Positions 21,452-31,924 of a stretch of DNA of 64,000 nucleotides are shown in pieces. Source of the DNA: Blasia pusilla (Eukaryota; Marchantiophyta; Marchantiopsida; Blasiales); NCBI GenBank assembly GCA_050084515.1, contig CM114271.1:10602001-10666000 (forward strand). The letters are read 5' to 3'. The notes below the pieces were generated by a model. The model had not been told where the DNA came from. It was given only the letters and a program-made list of their open reading frames with translations, and searched no databases. The position numbers were made by a program, and so were the translations under genes. The first letter of the stretch is position 1. Each line of letters begins with the position of its first letter.

Positions 21452-21540
21452 GATGGAGTTCATCGAAGTGGTGAACGTTGGAATTACTTCATCGAAGTGG
21501 TGAAGTAATTCCAACGTTCACCACTTCGATGAACTCCATC
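21452..21540. repeat. Perfect 40-bp inverted repeat inside RT
   Basis: Left arm 21452-21491 and right arm 21501-21540 are perfectly complementary over 40 bp, around a 9-base loop. The loop and arms share the word TCGAAGTGG, and a further CACTTCGATGAA copy precedes the left arm (21439-21450). The foldback takes the place of roughly 100 bp of RT coding sequence between the RIDLKSGY motif and the YxDD box. Confidence 0.93.
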
Positions 21541-21564
21541 AAACATTAGGAGACAGATGAGTTT

Positions 21565-22380
21565 GTGATCATCTACATAGAGGACATACTCATCTACTCG
21601 AAAACACTAGAGGAGCACACTCAACATTTGAAGACAGTGTTTGAGAAACTCAGGACAAACAAGCTGTATGCAAATGCAGATAAGAGTGAGTTCGGTTTGA
21701 CGAAGATCAAGTTCTTGGGGCATGTGGTTAGTGCAAATGGAGTGAGTCCAGACATGGAGAAGGTAAGTGCCATTGCCAAATGGGAACCGCCTTCCATTGT
21801 GAAGGGGATGAGAAGGTTCATCGGAGCGGTCCAATACTTGAAGAACTTTTTGGGAATAGTGAAACCTCTCACAGATTGGACCGCAAAATTTTCCAACACA
21901 ACATGGACCAAGGAAGTGGATAAAGCGTTCAATCGAGTCAAAGAGATCCTCTCGTAAGAACCAGTTCTGAAGCTGCCAGAGTTTGACCAACCATTCGAGG
22001 TGCACATTGATGCTAGTGATTTCGCGATTGCTGGAATGTTGGTGCAAAAAGGGAGACTTGTAGCATAAAAGATCAAGAAGCTTAGCGACACTGAAAGGAG
22101 ATGGCCCACTCATGAGAAAGAGTTGTTCGCAGTGGTTCATTGCTTGAGAAAGTGGCGTCACTATCTGGGACTTCACACGACTCAAGTATTCACCGATAAC
22201 ATATCGCTCAAGTATTTTGAGACCCAGGATTGCGTATCACCAAAGCAACTTTGATGGCATGATACCTTGGCATTGACGAATGTGGAGCTAATCCACAAGC
22301 CGGGGAAAGACAATGTCATTCCACATGCGTTAAGTCGCAGGGATGAGCATATGCCATCGACGACACAAGTGTTGAGAGCA
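21565..22380 (+). pseudogene. Family B RT C-terminal part and RNase H
   Basis: It opens with the RT active-site box, but as YIEDILIYSK: the usual YxDD has Asp-to-Glu at the first acidic position, which should kill polymerase activity. Thumb sequence follows (KFLGHVVSANGVSPD, MRRFIGAVQYLKNF). After a TAA at 21955, RNase H continues in frame with HIDASDFAIAGML, THEKELFAVVHCLRKW and VFTDNISLKYF, so D, E and D are all visible. Nonsense codons at ~22065 and ~22251 break it. It ends with GKDNVIPHALSRRDEH, the usual junction to integrase. Confidence 0.88.
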
Positions 22381-22390
22381 ATGTTCCCTA

Positions 22391-23851
22391 ATGAAACAGA
22401 CATGGAAAGAAGGATACATCAAGGATGCGCAAGCGAGGGAGTACCTTGGGAAGTTAACGCGGGGCGAGAAGGTGGCCAATCTAAGTTTGAGACACAGCTT
22501 GCTAAGGTTTAAGCAAAGCAGGATCTATGTAGGTCAAGGCAAGCTATGGACCAAAGTGTTTGTGGAATGTCATGATGGACTTTTGGCAGGACACAAAGGG
22601 GAGAAATCCTCTCTTGTTGTTTTGGCCAAAAGGTTCTTTTGGCCTAATATGAAGGAAGATGTTGCTCAATATGTGAAAACTTGCGCAACCTGTCAGGCAA
22701 ACAAAGTTTCTTATGCAAAGAAACAAGGCTTACTTCATCCTTTTCCGATCCCGGAGGGACCCTTGCAAAGCATTAGCATGGATTTCATTACGAGTGTTCC
22801 GGAATCTAAGGGATACAATGCTAAACTTCTGATACTTGATCGGTTTAGCAAGTTGGGGAGGTTTGTGCCGACGAGAGAGTCTGCGACGGCCTACACGACT
22901 TCCCGACTGTTCCTGGATGGTTGATGGCAAGCTCATGGATTGCCTAGGAGCATTGTGTCCGATCGAGATCCGAAGTTTACCAGCGCCTTTTGAAAACATC
23001 TACTCATGAGGTTTCGGACCAAACTCAACTTTAGTACGGCCTTCCATCCTGAAACGGATGGGCAAACGAAAAAAGTAAACTCGATCGTGAACCACTACTT
23101 AAGGAATTACGTGAGTGCGGACCAAAGAGATTGGGCCAAGTGGCTAAGTATGGCTGAGTATTGTTACAACTCGACCAAGCATTCTGCAACCGGAGAATCT
23201 CCGTTTCTTCTGGCGTATCAAAGAGAACCAGAAGGGCCTCTTGACTTGGCTCATTCAAAGGCCGCTACATCGGCACACACTCGTCAAGCAACGGCGGAAT
23301 TTTTGTTAGTGGAAATGCAAGAACGACAAGAGCGAGCGAGGAAAAGTCTTGCCAAGGCTCAACTAAGGTACGTGAAGCATGCTAACAAAAGTCGGCGCCA
23401 AGTGAGTTTCCAAGTTGGGGAACAAGTGTGGTTGAGTGTAAAAAATCTCACTCTTCCGAAGGAATTGTCCGCAAAATTGTCAACCAAGTATACCGGACCG
23501 TATGTGATCAAGGAAAAGCCGTTTGAGGATGTGTACACATTGGAGTTGCCAAACGAGTTCAAGATTCACCCCAGTTTCCATGTGTCATTGTTGAAGAAGT
23601 GTCTTCAAGACAATGTGCGTCCGGAACGAAGGATGGTATTGAGACCACAACCGGTCATCAGAAATGAGGAACCAGAGTTCAAGGTTGAGACCATTCTACG
23701 TTCTAGACGTAGAGCCGCCAAGTACGAGTACTTGGTCAAGTGGGAAGGCTACCATGTGAAAGAGGCGACTTGGATTGCGGAGGTGGAGCTTGAACACACG
23801 CAAGAAGCATTGCGAGACTTCAAATGGATGCAGGATAGGCACATGCATTAG
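22391..23851 (+). pseudogene. Family B integrase with C-terminal chromodomain
   Basis: The zinc module reads HDGLLAGHKGEKSS through CATCQ. The catalytic core has Asp in SMDFIT and SDRDPKF, but the expected Glu of GQTERVN is Lys here (GQTKKVN), so the DDE triad is broken. A stop at 22922-22924 and a TGA near 22993 interrupt the core. The last frame (23006-23851, 281 residues) carries NYxR-type core end, a C-terminal barrel (FQVGEQVWLSVKNLTLP, KYTGPYVI) and a chromodomain at residues ~235-275 (EYLVKWEGYHVKEATWI). Chromodomains of chromoviruses bind methylated histone tails and direct insertion into heterochromatin. Confidence 0.92.
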
Positions 23852-24430
23852 TACATGGTGAAGCAAAGGACATAACTTGTGATCGGGAAGCTTGGGCCGA
23901 TAACCCGTTGTAACTATAAATGTTTAGTTGTTGCAATAAAGAATGCATGGATTTGGAGATTCGACGCTTATGATTGCGATTTTGAGTTTGGTGGTCCATG
24001 GCAATGAGTAGTTCTTCATATGCTTAGGAGGTAAGTTAAGGAGGCCAAACAATGAGTATTTGAGGTGAGAGCTTGTATTTAGATAAGGCATCTAGATTAG
24101 GACCAAGTGTTGAAGTACTAGCATTTGGGCTCTCCCTAACGTTGGCGGGGCATATTAGTCTATCTTGGGGTTTGTGGTGATCTCATTCATGTTGCATGAG
24201 TGAACTTAGTGATGCGCCTAAGTGGAATACGAGTGACCCAAAAGTAGTACGAGTTGGCTAGGTAAGCAGGCGATTGTTTACAAATAGTGAGTGAAGTTTT
24301 AGGTTGCAGACTTAGTTAGCTTATTTTGATAGTTTAGATTAGTTCTACACAACTGGTCTAGGCTAATTGAAGTGAAGAAGCTAATAATTCTAAGTGCTGC
24401 AAGCAAAAACCTAACACTCAAGCCAAAAGT
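23852..24430 (+). other. Family B 3' untranslated tail
   Basis: This non-coding tail follows the chromodomain stop. It contains an AATAAA-like word at ~23936 and a G-rich stretch near 24145-24180. I do not see a clear polypurine tract followed by an LTR start, so the 3' LTR was probably lost or replaced. Confidence 0.45.
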
Positions 24431-24439
24431 GGAATTGCG

Positions 24440-24803
24440 GGTTAGCTACCAGAATGCGATTCAGTGTTAAGGGATCGGCTTCCCAGAACTTAACATTAAC
24501 AAGGTTTGCGTTGACAAGGACATCAACCTTCGCGACCCTCATAACCAAACAACACCAAATAGGCGCCAAGCGGAACATCAGAACTCAAGTGGACTCACGC
24601 TGCGATGTTTGCGCTTTGGAGAGGCGTTTGGAAAGGTCTCTTGGAAAAGTCTAAGAGACAAAACGCGAAACAGAGTTGTGCGTTTTGTGCGTTAGTGTTT
24701 GCGACCAGGAAACCTAGACCAAATGCGAGCCAAGACTTGAGATGAGTTGAGTCTTGGAAGGTTGGTTGCCAAAGAGGTGAGAACCAGTTTTGGAACACGA
24801 CTA
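24440..24803 (-). repeat. Inverted family B LTR
   Basis: Read on the minus strand this matches the 5' LTR of family B: TTTGGCAACC, CAAGTCTT, GGTCGC, TTCTGATGTTCCGCTTGG and GGTTATGAGGGTC occur in the same order as at 18600-18820. It starts next to the family A terminal repeat at 24804, separated by two bases. It is diverged and lies in the opposite orientation to family B itself. Confidence 0.7.
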
Positions 24804-25382
24804 TGTCGTGTGAATCCACATCGTCATACAACATACATCGCTGACATACCATACTCACATACATACATAACATAGACGAGAGCATACACAAACACAAGTG
24901 TACCACAACTAAAATCCGTGAAAGATCTATTGTCATAAAACATGTATAGAATCACATACAATCGAGCCAAACCCACTCCACAATGGGAGAATCCAGGTCA
25001 AAGCTTGCAGGAACCATCATAGCCAAGAGCTCTACTCACGACCAAGGCTAACTCCCAACGCAACAGGCTCAACTCAAAGAACTAACTGTTTTTTGAGTAT
25101 ACTCCACACTATACCCTCCAACCTAAGGGCGGGCCCTACTGGAAAAGTCACCCTCAACGGATAACCCCCAACCCTATGTATGAAACCGTATCCCTACCTA
25201 GACACTACAGCCCTACATAAGGTATGGCCTCTACTAGCACACTATACTCTACGACATAATCTGTATGGTCATGACAGTTGTCGTGCGAATCCACATCGTC
25301 ATACAATATACATCGCTGACATACCATATTCACATACATAGATAATATAGACGAGAGCATACACAAACACAAGTGTACCACA
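24804..25382 (-). repeat. Family A terminal structure, second subfamily
   Basis: Two 104-bp repeats (25279-25382 and 24804-24907, both ending TGTCGTG on the + strand) flank a ~370-bp block. The block alone, without the repeats, recurs at 30085-30436 with high identity. The layout matches 17592-18360 although the sequences have diverged. Confidence 0.78.
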
Positions 25383-25589
25383 ACTCGCCCCCCTAACTGG
25401 CGGTTAGGTCCCTCTAACTCCCAGGTAGCCCTATACATCTACTACATGCTATACACCTTCGTGGGTGCACGAATCAGAAGGCCGGGTGCGAGATTGCCCC
25501 ATCGTTAGTTGCACATCTGTAATCCATATCATGCAAAGATCAAGTCATCTACCCCTCCTAAGTACATCGAGGACAAACCCACCTTCCAG

Positions 25590-25830
25590 TAGGAACAACA
25601 TCCATACGTGGAGTCAAACACATCATGTGCTAACACCGATCACACACCAACATACGGGTTGCATTACCAACAGACCCACACAACATGCACCTCAAGCTAG
25701 CATGTATCATGGCTAAACTTGGGTCAACAGTACCATCCACATTTGAAAGATGACATGGTGCACAATTACGCACATGTAATTTGAGCCTCCTCTTCCTCGT
25801 GAGGTATAACAGCCTCACACCACGCCTCAT
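25590..25830 (-). pseudogene. Family A integrase tail and PHD finger
   Basis: The minus-strand frame gives LHVRNCAPCHLSNVDGTVDP, then a PHD finger starting CMLCGS with the first CxxC pair intact, MLVCDRC, then a stop and a gap of about three codons where SRGWH should be. It continues MMCLTP and ends GRWVCPRCT before the stop near 25590. Compared with the copy at 17263-17403 it keeps the first Cys and loses the His. Together the copies define a full C4HC3 consensus. Confidence 0.82.
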
Positions 25831-26140
25831 ACACTAGGCAATCGGCCTCCTGCCGTAGTGCACCGCCTGAACTCTAAAGTGGCACATCCAACAATGAGGA
25901 TACCACTACTGCAAAACTAGGGACCTCCTCTACCTCCTCATGCACAGGAGAATCCATACCAGAAAGGTTACCCTCCAAAAAGTCTCATGGCCAAGAGACT
26001 ACTCCACCAAAACCAGCCACAGATGCTAACACTGTTGGGGAAGACCCTCCTGGTTGAGCCCTATAAATAGATCCCACAGGAACGTGGCTCAAACGTCCAT
26101 CCCGGAATTTCCAACCAGGTCTATAAGACGATGTCTCAGT

Positions 26141-26467
26141 CTAGTAGTCCATCTGAAAACCCATCGGGTACAATACTGCTCCTCCAACTAGTACATCATA
26201 TGACTCGGCTGATGTGACCACTGCAGGTACTCCCAACCTGGAGCTATCAATCGCATGATCTGGTCTCAACTGTATAGACAACTTCTCCTGTGTCATGAAA
26301 TGAGACCTATCATTGGATCCTCCAAGTAATGTCTGAATTTGGAATGGGCAAGGCTCAAACTCTGACCTCCAGATACCCAAACCAATACATGCTGCCTTTC
26401 CCAACATCAAAGGTTGGGCACCAGAGTCTAACAAGACTCTATTTGGTCTATACACTAGATGTTGCAT
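26141..26467 (-). pseudogene. Family A aspartic protease
   Basis: The 108-residue frame has the retropepsin active site RVLLDSGAQPLMLGKA and the later hydrophobic-Gly block ESYDVLVGGAVLYPMGFQMDY, matching the copy at 48960-49300. It is a clan AA protease that would cleave the gag-pol polyprotein. It continues directly from the gag frame, which ends at ~26474. The stop after QMDY at 26141 is probably a nonsense mutation, because homology to the other copy continues (SYRPGWK). Confidence 0.85.
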
Positions 26468-26473
26468 CCGTGT

Positions 26474-27144
26474 CTACTGCACGCAATGTAGATGCCTCAG
26501 TCCCCACTGTAGGCTCAATAGGCTGCATAGGAACCATGGATGGAGTCCTAAGCACCTCAGACAACAAAAATGATTGGGGGAGCCTAGCCTACCTCCCAGC
26601 CTCACCCCTTTGTGGGTCCAACTCCACAGTAGCACCACGTGGTTTTGACGCTCGAGTGGCTCCTCTCGTAACTGTAGTTGATACCTCAACCTATGTTGCA
26701 CTCGCCATATAAGAGAGATCATCCCCTCCATAAGAGGTGGAAGCCCTTGCTTCCGAACGTGCTCTATGTGAATTCCAGCCATAGTAGCCAAGCTTTGCTC
26801 CAATTGCTCAATCCTGGCAGCCATAGCTGACTCTGTCGTAGTGGTAGGGGCAGCCACCATAGGCTCTCTAACCGCTGGTCCACCTATACCACCTCGGCCT
26901 CTCGGAGCTACTCCACCACGGTCGCGGTCTGATCTCAACTCTAGATGAAGATCAAAGCAACACTTTCAAGGATGATCTGGTCTTCCACAATGATCACACT
27001 GAGTTGGGGCTGACTGAGGCCCATCCTCCAAAGTCCGTCCCCCATCCTCTTGAGGACAAAACCTCCTAACATGATCACCTCCACATGTCCAACATGAATG
27101 TCCTTGCTGCGGGGCACCAAATGAAGGCAATGGTCTCTATTCAA
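26474..27144 (-). pseudogene. Family A gag C-terminal part with two zinc knuckles
   Basis: Read on the minus strand, two Cys/His knuckles occur close together: CWTCGGDHVRRFC and, ~20 residues on, CDHCGRPDH followed by a stop and KC. An Arg/Gly-rich stretch (GGVAPRGRGGIGG) and a helix (MAARIEQLEQSLATM) follow, which are also present near 46750-46900 in the other copy. These knuckles bind element RNA. One frameshift and one stop are visible. Confidence 0.78.
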
Positions 27145-27225
27145 GCGTCCCTCTAGGACCTAACAAAGGTCGTGTGGACCCCCACGACTCCCACTACTAC
27201 TACTACCACCACCACTACTACAAGA

Positions 27226-28235
27226 CTATAAGGTGGATTGCTGAACACAAGAAGTAGTAGTTGTATCCTTATTGAATGCGGATGTCACCACCCTCTCCTC
27301 CACCATGTTAAGCTCAATCTTCTCAGATAGAGCAAACACATGGGCCAATGTGGGTGAATCATCACTCATAAGAGTAGCATCACGTACCCTACGGCGCAAC
27401 TCTCTGTCCAAGATCCCATACCAAAACTGGACTTCCTGAGCCTCAGTCACACCATGAGTAACTAAAATCAAGCGTCGCATATGAGTGTTTTCCTCACGAA
27501 GACTTTCACCAGTCTTTCGCTCAAATTCTTGAAGACTCCTCAACTTCTCTGTCTTCACTCCCTGATAGTTCTTCTTCAACCTCTTGAAGAACTCTGCAAC
27601 CGGGCTGAACGATGGTGGGGCACTAGTATCTCCACTAGTATCCCCACTGGTACCTCCATGGATACCTCCACTGGTACCCCCACTCCGACTCGTACTCGCA
27701 CCACTCAATATCGGGCTGGCTGACACAGTAAGAGCACTACTACCAATACCACCATGGGTGATAGACACATAGCCTAGAGACCAATATTGTCTCCACCCCT
27801 CAATCTCAACAGCATGGTCCCTCCTAAACTCATGGTAATCATCCATGGGTGGTCCCTCCAAGTGCTGAAACAACCCCTTCCAAGCCAAGAAGGGTGTAAA
27901 CAACGTGGCATTCCGCAACATCTGCATATCACACCACGTATCAAACTCATGAATGAAGTCCTCCGACTCAATGGTGCCCACTGCACCCAAGTATCATCGT
28001 GGGCCCTTCATGGCCCCATACATCCCGTCCATGTCCCAAATCAATGGAGCTGCAACACTCGATAACAACGTAGAAGACTTGGTGTTTGGAACAACTTCGT
28101 CCTCCTCTTCATCAACCATCGGAAGTGGAAAAGGTAGCCAATACCTCAATCCGCTCCATGGTCCCCAACCATATGACCAGACAGCTCCGTGATGACCAAC
28201 ACCGATGCCGCACCACCACCAAATCACCATCACTA
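27226..28235 (-). pseudogene. Family A gag capsid region
   Basis: The main frame (27990-27226, 254 residues) carries a retrotransposon-gag domain: FLAWKGLFQHLEGPPMDDYHE, then a Ser/Gly/Thr-rich linker with GGxSGDTS repeats, then AEFFKRLKK and a helical C-terminal part ending in AEEx-like NMVEERV. The frame continues upstream through one stop (27991-27993) to about 28235, with PLIWDMDGMYGAMKG, which aligns with PTIWEYEMEDWGRG of the copy at 45826. The start is therefore likely near 28235 or further upstream. Confidence 0.82.
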
Positions 28236-28784
28236 AGTAACCAAGTGACGTCGATGTCGCTGTACTATTCTAGCTCTAGTAGCTATGGGTGTGGGCAACC
28301 TAACCTGTCATCACCACAAGAAGCCTCCCACGGTCTACTGGTCATCACTACAGTCTCACCGTGAGAGAAACAAATAAAGTCTCACTGGTCATCACTCCAG
28401 CCTCACTACCGATAGCACACGAGTTAAAATACTCTGGAAATCAGCGTCAGCCCTAACAATGGGCGTGAAAGCAAGAAGCAACGATGGAGGGGATCCAAAT
28501 ACAGGAAGTCCAACGACAACCCTCCAATCGCAAATGGAAGTAAAAAACGGAAATCAAGGTAACACAATCCACCAAACATGGCGTCCCCTGAATCCACAGA
28601 AACAACCACACAATTCTAACGCAATAGTTACTCCGCCGCTGGTCCATGACTTGCTAGTCGCACTCGCAACACCTAAAAATGTCACTTGCATGGAGAGGCC
28701 ACACCGTACTATGCGCTAGAGGTCCATCAACCTAAAACCCGAGATGCATAAAAGCGCCTAACACATCTACAAAAAACACCAAAT
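28236..28784. other. Low-complexity non-coding stretch
   Basis: CA- and AC-rich DNA upstream of the minus-strand gag copy. It may include the element's leader, but I see no primer-binding site or LTR. Confidence 0.35.
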
Positions 28785-28890
28785 GAACTACACCAGTGTG
28801 TACACTGGCATAGTTAAGTACTCAGCAGTTAAGCGTCTTCCAAGCACAATAGCCCAAGGATGGGTGACCACTTATGCAACACTCAACGCA
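28785..28890 (+). repeat. 5S-rRNA-derived sequence (Cassandra-like or SINE)
   Basis: CAGTTAAGCGTCTT (28826 on) and AGGATGGGTGACC (28857-28869) match box A and box C of the 5S rRNA internal promoter, with exactly the 30-base spacing found in plant 5S genes. Upstream, ACCAGTGTGTACACTGGCAT aligns with the 5S 5' region ACCAGCGTTAATGCACCGGAT. The intermediate element is not preserved and the sequence is too divergent to be a functional 5S gene. Cassandra TRIM retrotransposons carry such a 5S segment in their LTRs. 5S-derived SINEs are the alternative. Confidence 0.6.
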
Positions 28891-30084
28891 AAAATCCTGC
28901 AAAAACAACCTCACGCCCAAGTAAGCATGCTTGCTCCTTACTCCGTCTCTCACGCCCACTCGCCCCGAGTTGCCTCGAAGCCTCGAAACGCCGAGAAATG
29001 CTCGAGACATGCCCCGTTCGCCACGCTTTGCTATGCTTCACTATGCTTCGCTATGGAGAGAGGCCCAACCAGGGCGCCCCAAGTGGGATAGGCGTCTCCA
29101 AAAATGGACAAGTCACCAACCAACCAGCCCCTCCGATCTGATGTCAACTATAGCCAGACTTCGTGTAGCGTCTTTTTTCGTACACCAGACTAGGCTGGAA
29201 ATTCGTATATTAGGCTAGCTATCCTCTTAGCACTATCGAGTGTGAGGGCTCGAAGGGAAGGGAAACATGCGTCGTAGACGCCGAAGGGCCTTCAGGGACA
29301 CCCAGCCGCTGTTACGCTCTTCTCAAAGTTTCCGCCCTTCTACTCATGGCAACCCTTGTTCCTCTTCGCTTCTTTGTTGGATCTTTAGCACTTAGCGCTG
29401 TGGTTGTATGTAAGCCTTATGTTATCCGTCTTACAAGGCCAGGGATATCCATTGCGGCAGCTTACTGGCCTAAGCGCTATGTGACCTTGAGCTAGTCCGC
29501 AAGATTTTGACCAACGATTACTCCACAAATCCTCAACCAAAATTAAATTTGTTTCAACCAGAATTCAATTGGACACCATAGTTACCCCTCCACAAAAAAT
29601 CAGCTACAATCAAGCTCTATACTTTGAGCTAAAAATCAGACAAACTTGCTGTCCATGCACCTCCAGAATCGCAAATCCAACAGCGCTTCCGCCCACATTC
29701 ATGCACACAGAAATCTGCAACACTCTTTCACCACAACAGCAATCCGCTCCACACACTCAAGCCGATAGCGTCACATGAGATCACAATAGAGGTAGCAATA
29801 GGAATCTCCAACCTACAGAGCTTCTGCACTCCAAGCTCTCCACATTAGAAAACCGTCGAACACGAACCAGAATCTTAAATCTTTGATAACTTCCAACTCC
29901 CTTGACCAGATGGGGCGATCTAAAGAGTGTTGGAAAGCTCTCAGCAAGACGCTTCTTTCCCAACCAACCATGCACCAGATCCACACCTCCAACATAGGCC
30001 ACAAGCCACAAACATCCACGGCTGAGTGCACAACCAGCCCTAACCAGATCCTATTGATCTACTCCAGTTCTTTGAGTGAAATCC
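28891..30084. other. No gene recognised
   Basis: Moderately GC-rich DNA with short frames on both strands and no domain signature. If 28785-28890 is a Cassandra-type LTR, its remainder and any second LTR should lie in or near this stretch. I could not find a matching direct repeat. Confidence 0.35.
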
Positions 30085-30436
30085 GTGAAAGAGCTATTTT
30101 CATAAAACACCTATAGAATCACATACAATCGAGCCAAACCCACTCCACGATGGGAGAATCCAGGTCGAAGCTTGCAGGAACCACCATAGCCAAGAGCTAC
30201 TCACTACCAAGGCTAACTCCCAACGCAACAAGCTCAACTCAAAGAACTAACTGTTCTTTGAGTACACTCTACACTCTACCCTCCAACCTAAGGATGGGCC
30301 CTACTGGAAAAGTCACCCTCAACGGAGTAATCCTCAACCCTATGTATGAAACCGAATCCCTACCTAGACACTACGGCCCTACATAAGGTATGGCCTCTAC
30401 TAGCACACTATACTCTACGACATAATCCGTATGGTC
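30085..30436 (-). repeat. Detached middle block of family A terminal structure
   Basis: The ~350 bp match 24908-25278 closely (for example GGAAAAGTCACCCTCAACGG and CTCTACTAGCACACTATACT), but without the flanking 104-bp repeats. It is joined at 30437 to a family B LTR. This shows that the block can be separated from its terminal repeats. Confidence 0.82.
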
Positions 30437-31199
30437 ATGACAACTAGCGTTCGGGGAATTTGATTGTATTTTGGACCATGACGTTTAGCCCCAAGATGTG
30501 TTTGGGACAAATAAGGATGCGTTGGAAAGCTTCTCTTGAGACACTTCCAACGCATCAAAGATCTTAGCAAACACATAAGTACAAACCGAGATATTGGCCA
30601 AAAATGAGTGTGAGAGCAATCGGGTTGAGGGCCAATTGGAGAGGCCCGGGTGTCTTTCCCTAAAAGTAGGGGAACCTCGGAGATTCCCAGAAGTACTAGT
30701 AAGGGAGGAGTCTCTCCAAGATGTCTTGGAACACGAATCCCCACTTTGAGCGCCAAACGGCGTCTAAGAGGCACAGGATGGAACGGGAGTTTGGCGTTGG
30801 AACTCGAAACCCAAACGTGATCCAAGAGAGTGGACTTTGTATACCACACTTGGATTCCAACCTGAGATTCACTTTGTGCGAGTCTCGATTAGGGACTCAT
30901 TGGATGTCCATCGGACAGTTGGAACCGCCAGGCGCGAAACGCCGTTTGAGGTTCCTGAACCGACCATAAAGTCTCTCCGAAGTCTTTCGAGACTTTCCCG
31001 TGTTGTAAATCGCGAAACTAGGAAGGTTGAGCTTGATGAGAGACCGAGACGAGAACTCGGAAAGTTAGCCCGCTGATTGATCCAAGACCCGACTAACCAG
31101 AGTGCGTGTTTGGATGCAGATCAGCGTTGAGAGCGTGACCTACTAAACGCATGCTTCTGCAACAACAAGATTAACGTTCAAGGAGAGTAGGCACACGAC
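30437..31199 (+). repeat. Family B LTR without its element
   Basis: The last ~70 bp (GTGACCTACTAAACGCATGC to AAGGAGAGTAGGCACACGACA) match the 5' LTR end of family B at 18820-18888. The upstream part is diverged but of similar composition. No primer site follows. Instead it joins a family A PHD fragment at 31200. It may be a solo LTR or a breakpoint remnant. The left end is taken at TGACAACTAGCG and is uncertain. Confidence 0.6.
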
Positions 31200-31924
31200 A
31201 ATGCTAGTCTGTGATGGGTGTTCGAGAGGATGGCATATGGCATGTTTGACCCCACCTCTCACTAGGGTTCCTCAGGGATGATTTTTGTGCGCATACACAT
31301 CGCTACACAACATACATCGCTGTCACCAAACACACACACAAACACGCACGATCCCATGCTAACTCATGGCATCCAAACAACGAGACAAGAAGTAAGATCC
31401 AATCTCTCTCTACACCATCTCACACCATAGCTCTCAAAGGTGTGCACTCTCTCTCATGTCAAACCAAACCTACTCTCTTAATGAGAGGCTTGGGTTACAC
31501 TCATAAGGCAAGGGACCATAGCTCCGCCGCCTCATGTCAAGAGGTTCAACAAAGAGAGAGTGAACTCTCAAGCTCTCTCTCCTTGAGGTATACCCCTCCC
31601 CTCTCCCAAGCTCTCTCCATGGTAACCTATTCTCCCAAGTCACCTCCTTGGCTCTTGACCTGATGTAGGAGGTCAAGGGCAACTTACAAAAAATAGAAAG
31701 TCGATCATATACTCAAAATGGTACTTATCTAAAATAGTAAGTTCCTCAATATGCCTCCAAATGAGCCGAAACGAAGGGGAAACCTTCTCTCTCATGTTCC
31801 TCGGGGCCTCAGCAAGTCATCCTCGACCTACTCAGCGTGTCCTCCACTACTCACGAAGGCTCTCTCCTAGATCTCACCGATCTATCATAAAAGACGTGAC
31901 ACGATGGATGTGTCTCAAATGTAC
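31200..31924 (+). pseudogene. Family A PHD finger split by an inverted insertion
   Basis: The first part (31200-31290) reads [20 protein letters not shown] then RVPQG and a stop. The last part (31891-31924) reads RWMCLKCT and the stop. The ~600 bp between are family A terminal-repeat DNA in the opposite orientation. After 31924 the 3' untranslated region continues as in the copy at 17403. One zinc Cys motif is altered (CPRC to CLKC). Confidence 0.78.
31291..31890 (-). mobile_element. Inverted family A terminal block plus repeat
   Basis: On the minus strand this is the middle block (starting TGTCACGTC) followed by most of one terminal repeat (ending TGCGCA), missing the first ~14 bases of that repeat. 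On the + strand its ends read TGCGCA and GTGACA, so it begins TG and ends CA like an LTR. It splits the PHD coding sequence. I could not confirm a target-site duplication. Confidence 0.7.

Larger units (their letters stand above)
18480..24430 (+). mobile_element. Family B Ty3/gypsy chromovirus, chimeric and inactive
   Basis: The layout is: 5' LTR ending at 18888, a tRNA-iMet primer site at 18891, gag (from ~19040), zinc knuckle, protease, RT, RNase H, integrase and a chromodomain ending at 23851, then a long 3' tail. The element carries a block of family A integrase in its protease (20178-20522), a foldback replacing part of RT (21452-21540), another foldback in gag (19266-19367), and many stops. 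Its own 3' LTR is not obvious after 23851. A related LTR lies inverted at 24440-24803 and a same-strand copy lies at 30437-31199. Confidence 0.9.
24804..28235 (-). mobile_element. Family A gypsy, gag-protease-PHD copy with internal deletion
   Basis: On the minus strand this copy has gag (28235-27226), two zinc knuckles (27110-26960), protease (26467-26141), a short acidic spacer, then the integrase tail and PHD finger (25830-25590), 3' untranslated sequence, purine tract (GGGGGGCGAG, ~25386) and terminal repeats (25382-24804). The methyltransferase, RT, RNase H and integrase core are deleted between ~26140 and 25830. It is the only copy here with both gag and the PHD finger, and so it links the two ends of the family's polyprotein. 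Confidence 0.85.

Noticed and set aside
21452-21540. A CRISPR-like or attenuator-type regulatory hairpin
   Set aside because: It is a single palindrome inside a dead RT gene of a plant retroelement, so a mutational scar is the better explanation.
28785-28890. A functional 5S rRNA gene
   Set aside because: Boxes A and C match, but the intermediate element and the 3' part do not, and the surroundings are retroelement debris.
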